From: Cylindrospermopsis curvispora GIHE-G1
GTDB lineage: Bacteria > Cyanobacteriota > Cyanobacteriia > Cyanobacteriales > Nostocaceae
Reading direction: 5' to 3'
DNA: 64,000 nt
Assembly: GCF_014489415.1 (NCBI RefSeq)
Contig: NZ_CP060822.1
Location: 2,527,501-2,591,500 of the forward strand
Under the pieces are notes generated by a model. The model had not been told where the DNA came from and made no database searches. It worked only from the letters and a program-made list of their open reading frames with translations. Position numbers and translations under genes: made by a program. Each line of letters opens with the position of its first letter. Position 1 is the first letter of the stretch. Positions 18,536 through 28,845 of this stretch are shown piece after piece.

Positions 18536-19564
18536 ATGATCCAAGATACAAAAACCACAATGAATACAGGAATCACTAGTCAACCTCTTCGCATTGGAGT
18601 ATTGGGCTTTGGTGGACTCGGACAAGCAGCAGCTAAAGTTCTATCTGGAAAACGGGAAATGCTTCTAGTAGCAGTTGCAGATCAAAAAGGCTACGCCTAC
18701 TCAACAGTTGGTTTAAACACAAACTTCGCCATTACCACTTATCAACAACAGGGATCCGTTGGTTACTTGCAGTCCCATGGTAATTTAAGTAATCACAGCA
18801 TTAAGGATTTAATTGCTAATGCTCCAGGGGTGGATGCCTATTTTCTGGCTTTACCTAACCTTCCTAATGACTTTATCCCCAAAGTTACCCAACAATTTAT
18901 CACTGCTGGTTGGCAAGGTGTGTTGGTGGATGCTATTAAACGCACGAGCGCAGTAGAGCAGCTTCTTGCCATGAAAAAAGAACTGGAGATGGCGCAAATT
19001 ACCTATATGACCGGTTGTGGAGCAACTCCTGGACTTTTAACTGCTGCTGCTGCTTTAGCAGCTCAAAGCTATGCTGAAATTCATAAAGTAGAAATTACTT
19101 TTGGTGTAGGTATTGCTAATTGGGAAGCTTATCGTGCTACTATTAGGGAGGACATTGCGCACATACCTGGTTATAACGTAGAAATTGCCAGAGCAATGAC
19201 CGACGAGGAAGTAGAAGTACTACTGGACAAAACTAATGGAGTGTTGACCCTGGAAAATATGGAACATGCTGATGATGTAATGCTAGAAATTGCCGGTATA
19301 TGTCCACGGGATAGGGTAACAGTGGGTGGTGTGGTTGATACGCGTAACTCGAAAAAGCCCCTTAGTACTAATGTCAAAATTACTGGACGCACTTTTGAAG
19401 GCAGAATTTCTACTCATACCTTTACATTAGGAGATGAGACTAGTATGGCTGCTAATGTATCTGGACCCGCTTTTGGTTACTTGAAAGCAGGTTATCAATT
19501 CCACAAAAAAGGTATTTACGGTTTGTTTACCGCAGCAGAAGTTATGCCTCAATTTGTTCGTTAG
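18536..19564 (+). CDS. Saccharopine dehydrogenase-like NAD(P)-binding oxidoreductase
   Basis: A 342-residue protein with an N-terminal Rossmann motif GVLGFGGLG (21-29) and a downstream dehydrogenase-type fold ([19 protein letters not shown] around 158-176, HIPGYNVE). Cyanobacterial homologues are annotated as saccharopine-dehydrogenase-like; the lysine pathway usually does not run through saccharopine in cyanobacteria, so the true substrate is open. Start ATG 18536; a second ATG at codon 9 (18560) is possible. It is convergent with pilC, 28 bp between stops. Confidence 0.75.
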   Translation: MIQDTKTTMNTGITSQPLRIGVLGFGGLGQAAAKVLSGKREMLLVAVADQKGYAYSTVGLNTNFAITTYQQQGSVGYLQSHGNLSNHSIKDLIANAPGVDAYFLALPNLPNDFIPKVTQQFITAGWQGVLVDAIKRTSAVEQLLAMKKELEMAQITYMTGCGATPGLLTAAAALAAQSYAEIHKVEITFGVGIANWEAYRATIREDIAHIPGYNVEIARAMTDEEVEVLLDKTNGVLTLENMEHADDVMLEIAGICPRDRVTVGGVVDTRNSKKPLSTNVKITGRTFEGRISTHTFTLGDETSMAANVSGPAFGYLKAGYQFHKKGIYGLFTAAEVMPQFVR

Positions 19565-19592
19565 AAAGTGGAAGTGGGGAGATGGGTACTGG

Positions 19593-20852
19593 CTATCCTA
19601 TGTTTTCAAACATTCTAAACATTGGCAAGTACATAGCAAGTAAAATTGTCGCTACCATCCCTCCCAAGAGTACAATCATGATTGGTTCCAATATACTGAG
19701 AATTGATTTTATAGTTTGCTCCACTTCATGTTCATAAAAATCCGCAATTTTCATTAGCATTTCATCTAGTTCCCCGGTTTCTTCCCCAATGATCATCATT
19801 TGAATTGCCATTTGTGGAAACACCCCGCTTTTATTCAGAGATTGACTGAGCATACCTCCTTTTTCTAGGTCTTTCCTAGCATAATCAATAGCATTAGCAA
19901 TGACCTGATTTCCCGATGTATTTTTGACTATTACTAAACTGGTGATCATGGGTACTCCAGAACGAATCAAGGAGGCAAAGGTTCTGCTGAATTTAGCTAC
20001 AAAAGACTTTTGCATTAGTTTTCCCAGTAGGGGAATTTTTAAAAATAGCCAATCAATCTTTAGTTTGCCCCCATTGGTTTTATAATATTGTTGAATAGCA
20101 ACTAATCCCATAGTTATTAGTGCAATTATTACCAGAAAAACCCAGCTATTCAAAGTTTGACTAAAACTGATTAAAATTTTTGTGATTATTGGTAATTCTA
20201 CTCCCATGTTTTTAAAAATATTGGCGAAAATGGGGATGATAAAAATTGTCATTGCCAAAGCAATAGCTATGGCGAAACAACCTACAAATATAGGATAGGA
20301 GAGAGCAGATTTAATTTGATTTTGCAGTTTAGCTAGGTCTTCTAATAATTTGGCCAACCGATGTAAAACATCATCAAGTACTCCTCCTGCTTCTCCAGCT
20401 TGCACCATACTAATATATAAATTATCGAAACAATCGGGGTGCTTTTTCATGGAATCGGAAAGATTTATTCCCGTTTTAATATCCGTAGATATTTGATTTA
20501 GGGCTTTTTTCAATTTGGGGTTAGAACACTGTGGAGAAATAATATCCAGAGATTTTATGATTGTCACCCCTGAATTAACTAAGGTAGCAAATTGCCGAGA
20601 AAAAATCGCCTTATCTTGGACGGTTACCCTCACGAAATAATGGGAAAAATCGTCCTGTAACTTTTGCCAATATAAATGTGAGTTTAATCTATGAGATTTT
20701 TTTATGGATGGTTTTGAGTATTTATTGAGAGCTTTCACCATTAGTCCCCGACTGCGGAGTTTATTTTGTGCTTCAGTTAGGGAATTAGCCATTAATTTTT
20801 GGGTTTGGGTTTTACCTTGAGAGTTTTGAACAACAGCAATGTAAATATCCAT
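19593..20852 (-). CDS. pilC: Type IV pilus inner-membrane platform protein PilC
   Basis: A 419-residue membrane protein of the GspF/PilC family. It contains two T2SF domains (about 75-200 and 280-405) with QMGVELP- and IGEETGELDEML-type motifs, and three transmembrane helices around residues 185-205, 235-255 and 390-412. It anchors the PilB/PilT motors for pilus extension and retraction, hence twitching motility and DNA uptake. Last gene of the pilB-pilT-pilC operon on the minus strand, 28 bp after pilT. Confidence 0.93.
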   Translation of the reverse strand: MDIYIAVVQNSQGKTQTQKLMANSLTEAQNKLRSRGLMVKALNKYSKPSIKKSHRLNSHLYWQKLQDDFSHYFVRVTVQDKAIFSRQFATLVNSGVTIIKSLDIISPQCSNPKLKKALNQISTDIKTGINLSDSMKKHPDCFDNLYISMVQAGEAGGVLDDVLHRLAKLLEDLAKLQNQIKSALSYPIFVGCFAIAIALAMTIFIIPIFANIFKNMGVELPIITKILISFSQTLNSWVFLVIIALITMGLVAIQQYYKTNGGKLKIDWLFLKIPLLGKLMQKSFVAKFSRTFASLIRSGVPMITSLVIVKNTSGNQVIANAIDYARKDLEKGGMLSQSLNKSGVFPQMAIQMMIIGEETGELDEMLMKIADFYEHEVEQTIKSILSILEPIMIVLLGGMVATILLAMYLPMFRMFENIG

Positions 20853-20880
20853 AGTTTTCTAGGTAGGAGATTTTTAGTAA

Positions 20881-21957
20881 TTACAAAATACCAATTAACC
20901 GTTGCACTTCATCCGGTCTAGAAGTCCTAGAAAGTGCTAGTTCTTGAGAAATAAGACCAGCTTTAAATAGCTCACATAGGGCTTTTTCTAAGGTTTGCAT
21001 TCCCAATTTACCTCCTGTTTGAATAAATGAATATATCTGGGCTATTTTTCCCTCCCTTATTAAGTTAGCAATTGCTGGAGTAACTATCATAATTTCCTGT
21101 GCCATCACCCGACTAGATCCACCTGGTTTAACGTTTTTTCTAGGTACTAGGATTTGACTGAAAACTGCCAACAGGGAGTTAGATAATTGTACTCTAATTT
21201 GCATTTGTCGTTCCGCTGGAAAAACATCAATGATTCTATCAATGGTCTGTGCTGCTGAATTAGTATGTAATGTGGCTAAGACCAAATGACCTGTTTCTGC
21301 AGCAGAAATAGCTAGAGAAATCGTTTCTAGGTCTCGCATTTCCCCCACGAGAATAATATCTGGATCTTCCCGTAAAGCTGCTTTTAAGGCATTGGCAAAA
21401 CTCCGTGTATCTTCACCTAATTGTCGTTGGTGGATTAAACTTTTAATTGGCTCATGCACAAATTCTATTGGGTCTTCTATGGTTAGAATATGTTCAGCTC
21501 GATTTTGGTTGATTAAATCAATCATTGCAGCTAGGGTAGTGGTTTTACCAGAACCGGTTGGACCTGTAACAAGAATTAGTCCTCTGGGTTTTTCTGCTAT
21601 TTCTCGAATAATCTTGGGTAAACCTAACTCTTCAAAATTGGGAATTTTATAACTTAAAACCCGTAAACAAGCTGCATAATTGCCCCTTTCTTTATAGACG
21701 TTAACTCGAAAACGTGCTAGACCTTTGATTTCATAAGAACAATCTAACTCCCAGGTTTTTTCTAACCTGTGACGCTGGTCCTTATTCAACATACTAAAAA
21801 TCAGTTTTTCACATTCATCTGGTGTTAATATCTCATTACCTAAGGGAGTGAGTTTTCCACCAATGCGAAAATAGGGTCTTAAACCTGCAGATAGATGCAG
21901 GTCTGAACCACCCATATCTACTAAATTTTGCAGCAGTTCTTTAATTGTGTATTCCAT
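20881..21957 (-). CDS. pilT: Pilus retraction ATPase PilT
   Basis: A 358-residue cytoplasmic hexameric ATPase that drives pilus retraction. Motifs: Walker A GPTGSGKT (132-139), Asp box IEDPIEF, Walker B ILVGEMRD, His box TGHLVLATLHT and the C-terminal AIRE-like region IREGKIAQI. I chose ATG 21957 (N-terminus EYTIKELLQ), the normal family start; a TTG at 21978 would add seven residues and overlap the pilB stop by 4 bp. In operon with pilB and pilC. Confidence 0.94.
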   Translation of the reverse strand: MEYTIKELLQNLVDMGGSDLHLSAGLRPYFRIGGKLTPLGNEILTPDECEKLIFSMLNKDQRHRLEKTWELDCSYEIKGLARFRVNVYKERGNYAACLRVLSYKIPNFEELGLPKIIREIAEKPRGLILVTGPTGSGKTTTLAAMIDLINQNRAEHILTIEDPIEFVHEPIKSLIHQRQLGEDTRSFANALKAALREDPDIILVGEMRDLETISLAISAAETGHLVLATLHTNSAAQTIDRIIDVFPAERQMQIRVQLSNSLLAVFSQILVPRKNVKPGGSSRVMAQEIMIVTPAIANLIREGKIAQIYSFIQTGGKLGMQTLEKALCELFKAGLISQELALSRTSRPDEVQRLIGIL

Positions 21958-21974
21958 ATGTAATAGGGAATTTC

Positions 21975-23966
21975 TCAATTAATTAATCTAGGGGTCAAAC
22001 AATAAGGACAATCTAACCACTCTGGTTTTAGGGTAGCATCACAACATTGACATGTGAGACTCTTCTGTCGTGAGACTTTTAATTCCCTTATCAATTCCCT
22101 ATCTGTATATACCACCCGCTCCACTTCTTCTAAGGTCGTTATGCCTTGACGAACTAGATTGAGACTATAACCCAATAGGGTTATCATTCCCTCTTCTAAA
22201 GCTGCTTCTTTAATTTTTTCTGTGTCAGCTTCTTGATTAATTAAATTTTGTAGTTTTTGCGTAACTGCCATAACTTCATACACTCCACAACGCCCTTTGT
22301 AGCCAGTACCATAACAGTTAGGACAAACTTTGATTTTATTCGGGCTTTTTCCTATAAGTTCTGATGATATGGTATTAGCTTTATAGAAAATGACATTGCC
22401 TTCTTGCACTAGGGATAAACCATATCTCCCTAGTTCTTGAACTGTAGGATTATAGGGAATTCGACATGTGGGACACAGTCTACGCACTAACCTCTGGGCT
22501 AATACACCAATTAGAGAACTAGAAATCATAAATGGTTCAATACCCATTTCCAGTAAGCGGGCGATCGCTCCTGCAGCATCTATAGTATGCAAGGTAGTGA
22601 ATACTAGATGTCCGGTTAGTGCTGCTTCAATTGCGGTTTTCGCAGTTTCCCCATCTCGTGTTTCTCCCACCAATAACACGTCTGGGTCTTGTCGCAGAAA
22701 AGCTCGCAGAACTGTGGCAAAGTCTAATCCCTTTTCTCGAATTACCTGCACTTGAGTCAGTCCCGGTAAACTGTATTCTACGGGATCTTCAACTGTACTA
22801 ATATTAATTCCCGGATCATTTAATTCTGCTAGAGCAGAATATAAGGAGGTAGTTTTTCCAGAACCGGTTGGACCTGTGACTAAAATTAAACCTAGGGGTT
22901 TATGAATAATATTTTTAAATACCTGCAAAGTATGGGGATCAGTAATTATTTGATCTAGGGGTAATTTAGTGGAGGAATTGTCTAAAATCCTCAGACAGAT
23001 TTTTTCTCCGTAGCGGTTGGGTAAGGTGCTGACTCGGATATCTACCTTTTTACCATCAAATACTCTGCGAATTCTGCCATCTTGGGGCAATCTCTTTTCG
23101 GCAATATCTAGATTAGAGATAATTTTAATTCGCGCAGTAACTGCAGGAATAATATGTTTGGGAATGGGGGGAATAGATTCCGACTCCCGCAGTACTCCAT
23201 CGTTGCGAAACCGAATTCGTAAATATTCTTCTTGAGGTTCAACGTGAATATCAGAAGCACCATCTCGCAGAGCTAAAAAGAGAATTTTATTCACAAGATT
23301 AATAATCGGCTCATCCTGAGCTTCTTTCATGGCTACTGTCAAATCTACATCTCCTTCTTCTAGTCTCTGCTCCATAACCTCAAGACTTAAACTTTCTAGA
23401 TCTTGGCTAATATCTGTGAATTGAGTTTGCTCTTTTGTGTATTGATTAATTAATATTTCGTAATCTTCCGCAGCAATTACTAGACGTTTAAATTGCCAGT
23501 TTGGCGGTTGTAATATCCTATTAAGGTAATCACATGCCGCTAAATTATCTGGCTCAACCATTGCTACTAACACCTGGGGTGGATTCTGATTTTCTTCCTT
23601 TCCTAATGGTAATAATCCATAACTACGACAAATATCTATTGGTATTAAACTCTCGATCAATTCTCTGATAATATTCCAGTTCATTTGATTGACTTCTGGA
23701 TCTATATATTCTACACCATATAGTATTTTTAATTCAAATAAATGCTGTTTTTTACATTCTCTGATTAACTGAGGATCTAACTTCCCTCTGGCTATAGATT
23801 GTAAAACATCTGTTAATACTTTCCCAGATTCAAGACTTTCCATCACGGCTAGCTTCATCTGTTCCCTATGAATATGACCAGATTTAACTAGTTTGTTTAG
23901 TACAGGAAGAGTGTTAACTTGAATAGCACTAGTTTTATCTAAACGTTTTTTAACTGAGTAAATCAT
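21975..23966 (-). CDS. pilB: Pilus extension ATPase PilB
   Basis: A 663-residue GspE/PulE-type ATPase that powers pilin assembly. It has an N-terminal MshEN-like region (about 20-180) and the ATPase core with GPTGSGKT (365-372), EDPVEY and VLLVGETRDGETA. A zinc-binding tetracysteine unit (LCPTC and VCPNCYGTGYKGRCG) lies at about 500-560. An extra C-terminal zinc-ribbon-like tail, CQCC followed by CPYC, closes the protein (about 640-656). First gene of the operon, ATG 23966. I see no reason to doubt function. Confidence 0.95.
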   Translation of the reverse strand: MIYSVKKRLDKTSAIQVNTLPVLNKLVKSGHIHREQMKLAVMESLESGKVLTDVLQSIARGKLDPQLIRECKKQHLFELKILYGVEYIDPEVNQMNWNIIRELIESLIPIDICRSYGLLPLGKEENQNPPQVLVAMVEPDNLAACDYLNRILQPPNWQFKRLVIAAEDYEILINQYTKEQTQFTDISQDLESLSLEVMEQRLEEGDVDLTVAMKEAQDEPIINLVNKILFLALRDGASDIHVEPQEEYLRIRFRNDGVLRESESIPPIPKHIIPAVTARIKIISNLDIAEKRLPQDGRIRRVFDGKKVDIRVSTLPNRYGEKICLRILDNSSTKLPLDQIITDPHTLQVFKNIIHKPLGLILVTGPTGSGKTTSLYSALAELNDPGINISTVEDPVEYSLPGLTQVQVIREKGLDFATVLRAFLRQDPDVLLVGETRDGETAKTAIEAALTGHLVFTTLHTIDAAGAIARLLEMGIEPFMISSSLIGVLAQRLVRRLCPTCRIPYNPTVQELGRYGLSLVQEGNVIFYKANTISSELIGKSPNKIKVCPNCYGTGYKGRCGVYEVMAVTQKLQNLINQEADTEKIKEAALEEGMITLLGYSLNLVRQGITTLEEVERVVYTDRELIRELKVSRQKSLTCQCCDATLKPEWLDCPYCLTPRLIN

Positions 23967-24551
23967 AGCAAGGTATATTAAGTTATGTTTTTACTGTTTT
24001 TAGCTTTTTTACCGAAACAAGGGATTCTACTTTAGAAACATTATATACTACATTTATAACAGTGTAGTTTTTATTATCCTTCAAATACTCTACCTTTGAT
24101 TAAAACACGTAAAAAGTCTGTAAGGTTGGTAGCCCTTAGCTTTCAAGCAGGGGCGGAAAACCGACTCAAGCGGATTTATCCGCAGTCAAGTATTGACACC
24201 TATCAGTCAGGATGGTATGGTAAAGAAAAATATGGACAATATTTGGAGTTGATTCAAGTGGAGTCAGTAAGGCGTTTTTGACTGCGCCAATTAGAGCACG
24301 CTTGTAAAACAAAAACGGTTCTAATGAACCTCCGTCTCTTTAGAGCGTAGAGAAGTCAATTGCCATATATAAACACCAATTGTATAATGTTCAAGTGGTG
24401 GTTGTTGAACAGGCTCCTCCCGCAAAATATACAAATAGTCAAAACGGGCAAAATCATCGTGTCGTCGAGACCTGAGGTTTTTGTCCGATTTTTAGGTAAA
24501 TTAAGTAAACCATATTAGTTAGTGATTGGAAGAACCAATAGAGGTAAAGCA
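23967..24551. other. Non-coding gap between pilB and grpE with IS-like debris
   Basis: About 585 bp without a convincing gene. A 61-codon TTG-initiated frame (24096-24281) gives no recognisable protein. Around 24305-24355 the sequence GAACCTCCGTCTCTTTAGAG followed by GTAGAGAAGTCAA resembles IS200/IS605 right ends like that at 9402-9430, so a decayed element is likely here. The last 100 bp presumably holds the grpE promoter; GAGG precedes the chosen grpE ATG. Confidence 0.4.
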
Positions 24552-25217
24552 ATGACAGGCGACTACCCAACCGGGATCAATTCTCAAGAATCTGACAGCA
24601 CCGTGAGTGACCATCAACCTCCGGATGCGAATTTGTCGGAACAATCTACCGTCGGCGAGGAAAATGGTGTCGCTGCAGTGGAAGAAGTAGTAGATAGGGA
24701 TCTAATTACTCAACTAACTCAACAAAATCAGTCTCTAAAGGCTCAACTTGAGGAGCGTAGTTCTCAGTACATGCGAATTGCAGCAGATTTTGAGAACTAT
24801 CGCAGACGGGTCTCCAAAGAAAAAGAAGACACAGAAACACAGGTGAAAAGAAACACAATTATGGAGTTGTTACCTGTGGTGGATAACTTTGAGCGAGCAA
24901 GGGCACACCTTAAACCACAAGATGATGGTGAAATGACAATCCATAAGAGTTATCAAGGAGTTTATAAACAGTTGGTAGATTCCTTGAAGAAAATGGGAGT
25001 GTCACCTATGCGTCCTGAAGGTCAGGAATTTGACCCAAATCTCCATGAAGCAGTTATGCGAGAACAGACAAGCGAACATCCCGAAGGAACTGTTTTAGAA
25101 GAGTTGGTTCGCGGCTATTTTTTGGGCGATCGCGTGCTGCGTCATGCCATGGTGAAGGTAGCTGCTGCCATAGAGGATACATCTACGGAAGAAAAAGGCC
25201 AGTCAGATCAGGATTAG
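24552..25217 (+). CDS. grpE: GrpE nucleotide-exchange factor
   Basis: A 221-residue cochaperone that releases ADP from DnaK. An acidic N-terminal tail is followed by a coiled-coil helix (about residues 55-105, [16 protein letters not shown]) and the C-terminal beta domain ([33 protein letters not shown]). I use ATG 24552 (GAGGTAAAGCA upstream) instead of the earlier frame start at 24522. dnaJ follows, but dnaK, often between the two in cyanobacteria, is not present here. Confidence 0.95.
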   Translation: MTGDYPTGINSQESDSTVSDHQPPDANLSEQSTVGEENGVAAVEEVVDRDLITQLTQQNQSLKAQLEERSSQYMRIAADFENYRRRVSKEKEDTETQVKRNTIMELLPVVDNFERARAHLKPQDDGEMTIHKSYQGVYKQLVDSLKKMGVSPMRPEGQEFDPNLHEAVMREQTSEHPEGTVLEELVRGYFLGDRVLRHAMVKVAAAIEDTSTEEKGQSDQD

Positions 25218-25228
25218 ACACAGCAAGT

Positions 25229-25260
25229 CAACCCGGAGATTACCATTTATCTCCGGGTTG
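25229..25260 (+). terminator. Hairpin downstream of grpE
   Basis: CAACCCGGAGAT (25229-25240) pairs perfectly with ATCTCCGGGTTG (25249-25260), a 12-bp stem with an 8-nt loop 11 bp after the grpE stop. There is no T run after it, so it could be a terminator or an RNA-stabilising 3' hairpin. It separates grpE from the dnaJ promoter region. Confidence 0.55.
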
Positions 25261-25333
25261 ATAAGTTCGGGAACAGATGACGGATTTCCACACCTACTGG
25301 TACGGTTACTTCCTGTAAGAGGTGGGCTGGTTT

Positions 25334-25361
25334 TTGTCACGGTAGGTAGCACAATTATAAT
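25334..25361 (+). promoter_or_regulatory. Candidate sigma-70-type promoter for dnaJ
   Basis: TTGTCA (25334-25339) and TATAAT (25356-25361) are separated by 16 bp and sit about 150 bp upstream of the dnaJ ATG, after the grpE hairpin. Both hexamers are close to consensus. This supports separate transcription of dnaJ. No CIRCE-type inverted repeat (TTAGCACTC) is seen. Confidence 0.5.
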
Positions 25362-25513
25362 ATAGAAGGTTTAATGTTGCACCTATCAATAACTTTCGTG
25401 AAAGACCGATTATAGGTTATGGTTAAGGTGTAATAAGTTCATTAACAAAAATTAACTATTGTCCGTCTGAATTCCAATTTTGCTCTCTTAGTTCTTACTC
25501 TTAAGCATAGTAT

Positions 25514-26644
25514 ATGGCCCGCGACTATTATGAAATCCTAGGTGTCTCCCGTGATGCCGACAAAGAACAAATTAAACAAGCTTATCGCCGTCAAGCCCGG
25601 AAGTATCACCCAGATGTGAATAAAGAACCGGGGGCGGAAGAAAAGTTCAAAGAGATTAACCGTGCTTATGAAGTGTTATCAGAAGCGGACACGCGAGAGC
25701 GCTATAACCGATTTGGGGAAGCTGGAGTATCGGGTGCTGCTGGATTCCAGGACATGGGGGATGCTGGGGGGTTTGCCGACATATTTGAAAGCATTTTTAG
25801 TGGTTTTGCTGGGGGAATGGGGGGACCTACTCAACAGCAAAGGCGAAGAGGTGGACCGGTTCGTGGTGATGATCTCCGATTAGACCTGAAGTTGGAATTT
25901 CGGGAAGCGGTATTTGGTGGGGAAAAGGAAATTCGTATTGCCCATCAGGAGACCTGTGAGGTGTGTGGTGGAACGGGGGCCAAACCAGGAACCCGTCCCC
26001 GCACCTGTGGTACATGTAGCGGATCTGGTCAGGTGCGCCGCGTGACTAGGACACCCTTTGGCAGTTTTACTCAAGTTTCTACTTGTCCTACCTGTAATGG
26101 AACAGGCTCAGTTATAGAAGATAAGTGTGAGTCCTGTGATGGTAAGGGAATGAAGCAGGTAACTAAGAAGCTGAAAGTGACAATTCCCGCAGGTGTGGAT
26201 AACGGAACCCGTCTGCGCATTTCTCAAGAAGGAGATTCCGGTCAGCGGGGTGGTCCAGCAGGGGACTTATATGTTTATCTGTTTGTTAATGATGATGAGG
26301 AATTTCAACGGGATGGAATTAACATTCTTTCGGAGTTGAAAATTAGCTATCTACAAGCAATTTTGGGTTGTCGAATAGATGTGAATACTGTGGATGGTCC
26401 GGTGGAGTTAACTATCCCCCCTGGGACTCAACCCAACACAGTGATGAAACTGGAAAATCGGGGAGTACCTCGGTTGGGTAATGCGGTAAGTCGAGGGGAT
26501 CATCTGCTGACAGTGTTAATTGATATTCCTACCAAGGTCACTCCCGAGGAACGAGAACTACTGGAAAAATTGGCTAAGATTAAGGGAGACCGCACCGGTA
26601 AGGGTGGTTTGGAAGGTTTCTTAGGTAATCTATTTAAAGCATGA
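25514..26644 (+). CDS. dnaJ: Chaperone DnaJ
   Basis: A 376-residue type I Hsp40. The J domain has the HPD motif (YHPDVN, about 33-35), followed by a Gly-rich linker ([15 protein letters not shown]) and four CxxCxGxG zinc-finger repeats ([32 protein letters not shown]; about 151-217). The C-terminal substrate-binding domains complete it. It starts at ATG 25514, 297 bp after grpE. A TusA-family gene and rsgA follow closely on the same strand. Confidence 0.96.
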   Translation: MARDYYEILGVSRDADKEQIKQAYRRQARKYHPDVNKEPGAEEKFKEINRAYEVLSEADTRERYNRFGEAGVSGAAGFQDMGDAGGFADIFESIFSGFAGGMGGPTQQQRRRGGPVRGDDLRLDLKLEFREAVFGGEKEIRIAHQETCEVCGGTGAKPGTRPRTCGTCSGSGQVRRVTRTPFGSFTQVSTCPTCNGTGSVIEDKCESCDGKGMKQVTKKLKVTIPAGVDNGTRLRISQEGDSGQRGGPAGDLYVYLFVNDDEEFQRDGINILSELKISYLQAILGCRIDVNTVDGPVELTIPPGTQPNTVMKLENRGVPRLGNAVSRGDHLLTVLIDIPTKVTPEERELLEKLAKIKGDRTGKGGLEGFLGNLFKA

Positions 26645-26654
26645 GTGTGTGAAC

Positions 26655-26906
26655 ATGAGCTTGTCCTTTCTGATGACCCCTGATGACCAATTGGATTTAC
26701 GTGGGACCCCTTGTCCTATTAATTTTGTACGGACGAAGTTGCGCCTGGAACAAATGTCTGATGGCAGTTTACTCGAGGTATGGCTGGATCCAGGTGAACC
26801 AATTGAGCAGGTTCCCGACAGCCTGACTATGGCTGGGTTTCAGGTAGAAAATATTACTGACAAATGTGAGTATTTTTCCTTATTAGTACGTCGTCCCCCA
26901 GCCTGA
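26655..26906 (+). CDS. TusA/SirA-family sulfur-carrier protein
   Basis: An 83-residue protein with the family motif DLRGTPCPINFVRTKL; the Cys in PCP is the persulfide-carrying residue in TusA. It may deliver sulfur for tRNA thiolation or cofactor synthesis. A GTG start at 26649 is possible but ATG 26655 is preferred. It begins 10 bp after dnaJ and lies 25 bp before rsgA, forming a likely dnaJ-tusA-rsgA operon, a neighbourhood I recall from other Nostocales. Confidence 0.85.
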   Translation: MSLSFLMTPDDQLDLRGTPCPINFVRTKLRLEQMSDGSLLEVWLDPGEPIEQVPDSLTMAGFQVENITDKCEYFSLLVRRPPA

Positions 26907-26931
26907 TGATATCATTAAACTTTATGAGATT

Positions 26932-27990
26932 ATGACAGGACATAGGATTGCTACCAATCAAGAGTTGGTGGGTACGGTCTTGGCTGTGCAGGCCAATTTT
27001 TATCGTGTGCAGTTACAGGGGGGACTAATTCCCACTCTCCTGTGCACTCGCAGAACCAGATTGAAGAAAATTGGTCAGCAGGTAATGGTGGGGGATCAGG
27101 TACTGGTGGAAGAACCTGACTGGATGGGGGGAAGAGGTGCGATCGCTGATGTTTTACCGCGAAAAACTGAATTGGATAGACCAGCGATCGCCAATGTAAA
27201 TCAAATTCTATTAGTTTTTGCACTTGCGGATCCCCCTTTGGAACCTCTACAGTTAAGTAGATTTTTAATTAAGGGCGAGTCTACTGGTATAGATCTTCGG
27301 TTATGTTTAAATAAATGTGACTTAATCCAAGAGGATGAAAGAAGGGCAATTGGCGATCGCTTAGAGAGTTGGGGATACAAGCCAATTTTTTTGAGCGTCC
27401 AAGAGGGTATGAATATTGAGGAAGCTAGGGAATATTTAAAAAATAAAATCACGGTAATTGCTGGTCCTTCCGGTGTGGGGAAGTCCAGTTTGATTAACCA
27501 ATTAATTCCTCAGGGAAACTTGAGGGTGGGAAAGGTTTCTGGTAAGTTGGCCCGTGGTCGTCATACCACTCGTCATGTAGAATTATTCGAGTTACCCAAT
27601 GGTGGTTTGTTAGCGGACACCCCGGGGTTTAATCAACCAGATTTGGGTTTCATTCCAGAAGAGTTAATCTACTATTTTCCCGAAGGTAGAAAATTGCTAG
27701 AGAAGGGGAGTTGTAGATTTAGTGATTGTTTACATCGAGACGAACCAGGTTGTATAGTCACTAGCGATTGGGAAAGATATGAACACTACCTGGAATTTTT
27801 GCAAGAGGCGATGGCCTACCAAACCTTTTGTCAACAGCAGTCTGACCCTGAGTCAACCCTGAAATTAAAGACTAAAGGTCAGGGTGAGAATCATTACGAG
27901 CCAAAACTGGAAAGCAAGAAATATCGACGGGTTTCCCGTAGGGTGCAGGTACAAAACCTCCACCATTGGTATACAGAAAACCAGGAATAA
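26932..27990 (+). CDS. rsgA: Ribosome small-subunit GTPase RsgA
   Basis: A 352-residue circularly permuted GTPase that helps mature the 30S subunit. An OB fold comes first (about 1-75), then the permuted G motifs: NKCDL (G4), GPSGVGKSS (G1), and DTPGF (G3). A zinc-binding region contains CRFSDCLHRDEPGC. The C-terminal extension is basic (KLESKKYRRVSRRVQ). Start ATG 26932. Its stop (27988-27990) abuts tRNA-Asn on the other strand. Confidence 0.94.
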   Translation: MTGHRIATNQELVGTVLAVQANFYRVQLQGGLIPTLLCTRRTRLKKIGQQVMVGDQVLVEEPDWMGGRGAIADVLPRKTELDRPAIANVNQILLVFALADPPLEPLQLSRFLIKGESTGIDLRLCLNKCDLIQEDERRAIGDRLESWGYKPIFLSVQEGMNIEEAREYLKNKITVIAGPSGVGKSSLINQLIPQGNLRVGKVSGKLARGRHTTRHVELFELPNGGLLADTPGFNQPDLGFIPEELIYYFPEGRKLLEKGSCRFSDCLHRDEPGCIVTSDWERYEHYLEFLQEAMAYQTFCQQQSDPESTLKLKTKGQGENHYEPKLESKKYRRVSRRVQVQNLHHWYTENQE

Positions 27991-28062
<72 letters not shown>

Positions 28063-28182
28063 AAACTCATCATGTTTAATAATACTAAACCAACATTCAG
28101 ACAATGTCAAGTACCTCGGCGAAAATTTTTTCATTGATTTGCCAATTTTGTTTTTCAGCGATGGACTCACACAGAACCAAGC

Positions 28183-28731
28183 CTACAGACCCATTCTTAG
28201 ACGAATTAACTTTTGTCTAGCTTCATCATTTATAGAATGGGACAAAAATCTACCTTTAGATTTTTTTCGTGATTGGTGTTGATTACGCATCTGACAAACC
28301 TTTGCTTCTACCTGGTTACATAATTGTCTGGCTGATAACCACTCCGCACCATAGCCCTGAACTACTAACTGTTGGGCCCGGTCTGAAGTGGCCACAATCA
28401 CACGAGAAACTAAACATTGTGCAACTTGGTGACGTAGACCCGCACAGACCTTTTCGATATAGGTATCAGCAGTCTGTCCAAACTCTGTATAGTGGACGGT
28501 GAGGAAATCAGTAATCATTTCCCTATTGCTGGGGGTATTCTGATAATGGGCGTCAAAAACTATATGAGACTCGTATCCTTCAAACGCGCTATAGTTGGTG
28601 ATTAGTTCCACCAAATGGTCGCGAGCTGCTTCCAAGCTGGAATCATCACGGGTTTTTTTGAGACAAGGCCATGAGCCTATAATGTTGTAGCCATCCACCA
28701 GCAGAATGGATGGAATAGTAGAAGGGGGCAT
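28183..28731 (-). CDS. NYN-domain (YacP/Rae1-like) putative endoribonuclease
   Basis: A 182-residue soluble protein of the DUF901/NYN type. The opening motif LLVDGYNIIGSWP carries the metal-site aspartate; the family acidic positions continue in IVFDAHYQ and TADTYIEKV, and VIVATSDRAQQ is conserved. The B. subtilis relative Rae1 cuts mRNA in the ribosome A site; the cyanobacterial role is not known. Starts at ATG 28731. A basic C-terminus (HQSRKKSKGRF) suits RNA binding. Confidence 0.8.
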   Translation of the reverse strand: MPPSTIPSILLVDGYNIIGSWPCLKKTRDDSSLEAARDHLVELITNYSAFEGYESHIVFDAHYQNTPSNREMITDFLTVHYTEFGQTADTYIEKVCAGLRHQVAQCLVSRVIVATSDRAQQLVVQGYGAEWLSARQLCNQVEAKVCQMRNQHQSRKKSKGRFLSHSINDEARQKLIRLRMGL

Positions 28732-28845
28732 GGTTTCTAATCACAATTACTAAAATAGACAAAAATCATCCATAAGATTCATAGTAATTGAAGAATTGAA
28801 GCAATGCTGATTACACCATGCTACAGAGAACAAAAAAATCTGCTT

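Noticed and set aside
24096-24281. 61-codon TTG-initiated frame upstream of grpE
   Set aside because: No recognisable protein, weak start, and neighbouring IS-like debris; not supported as a gene.
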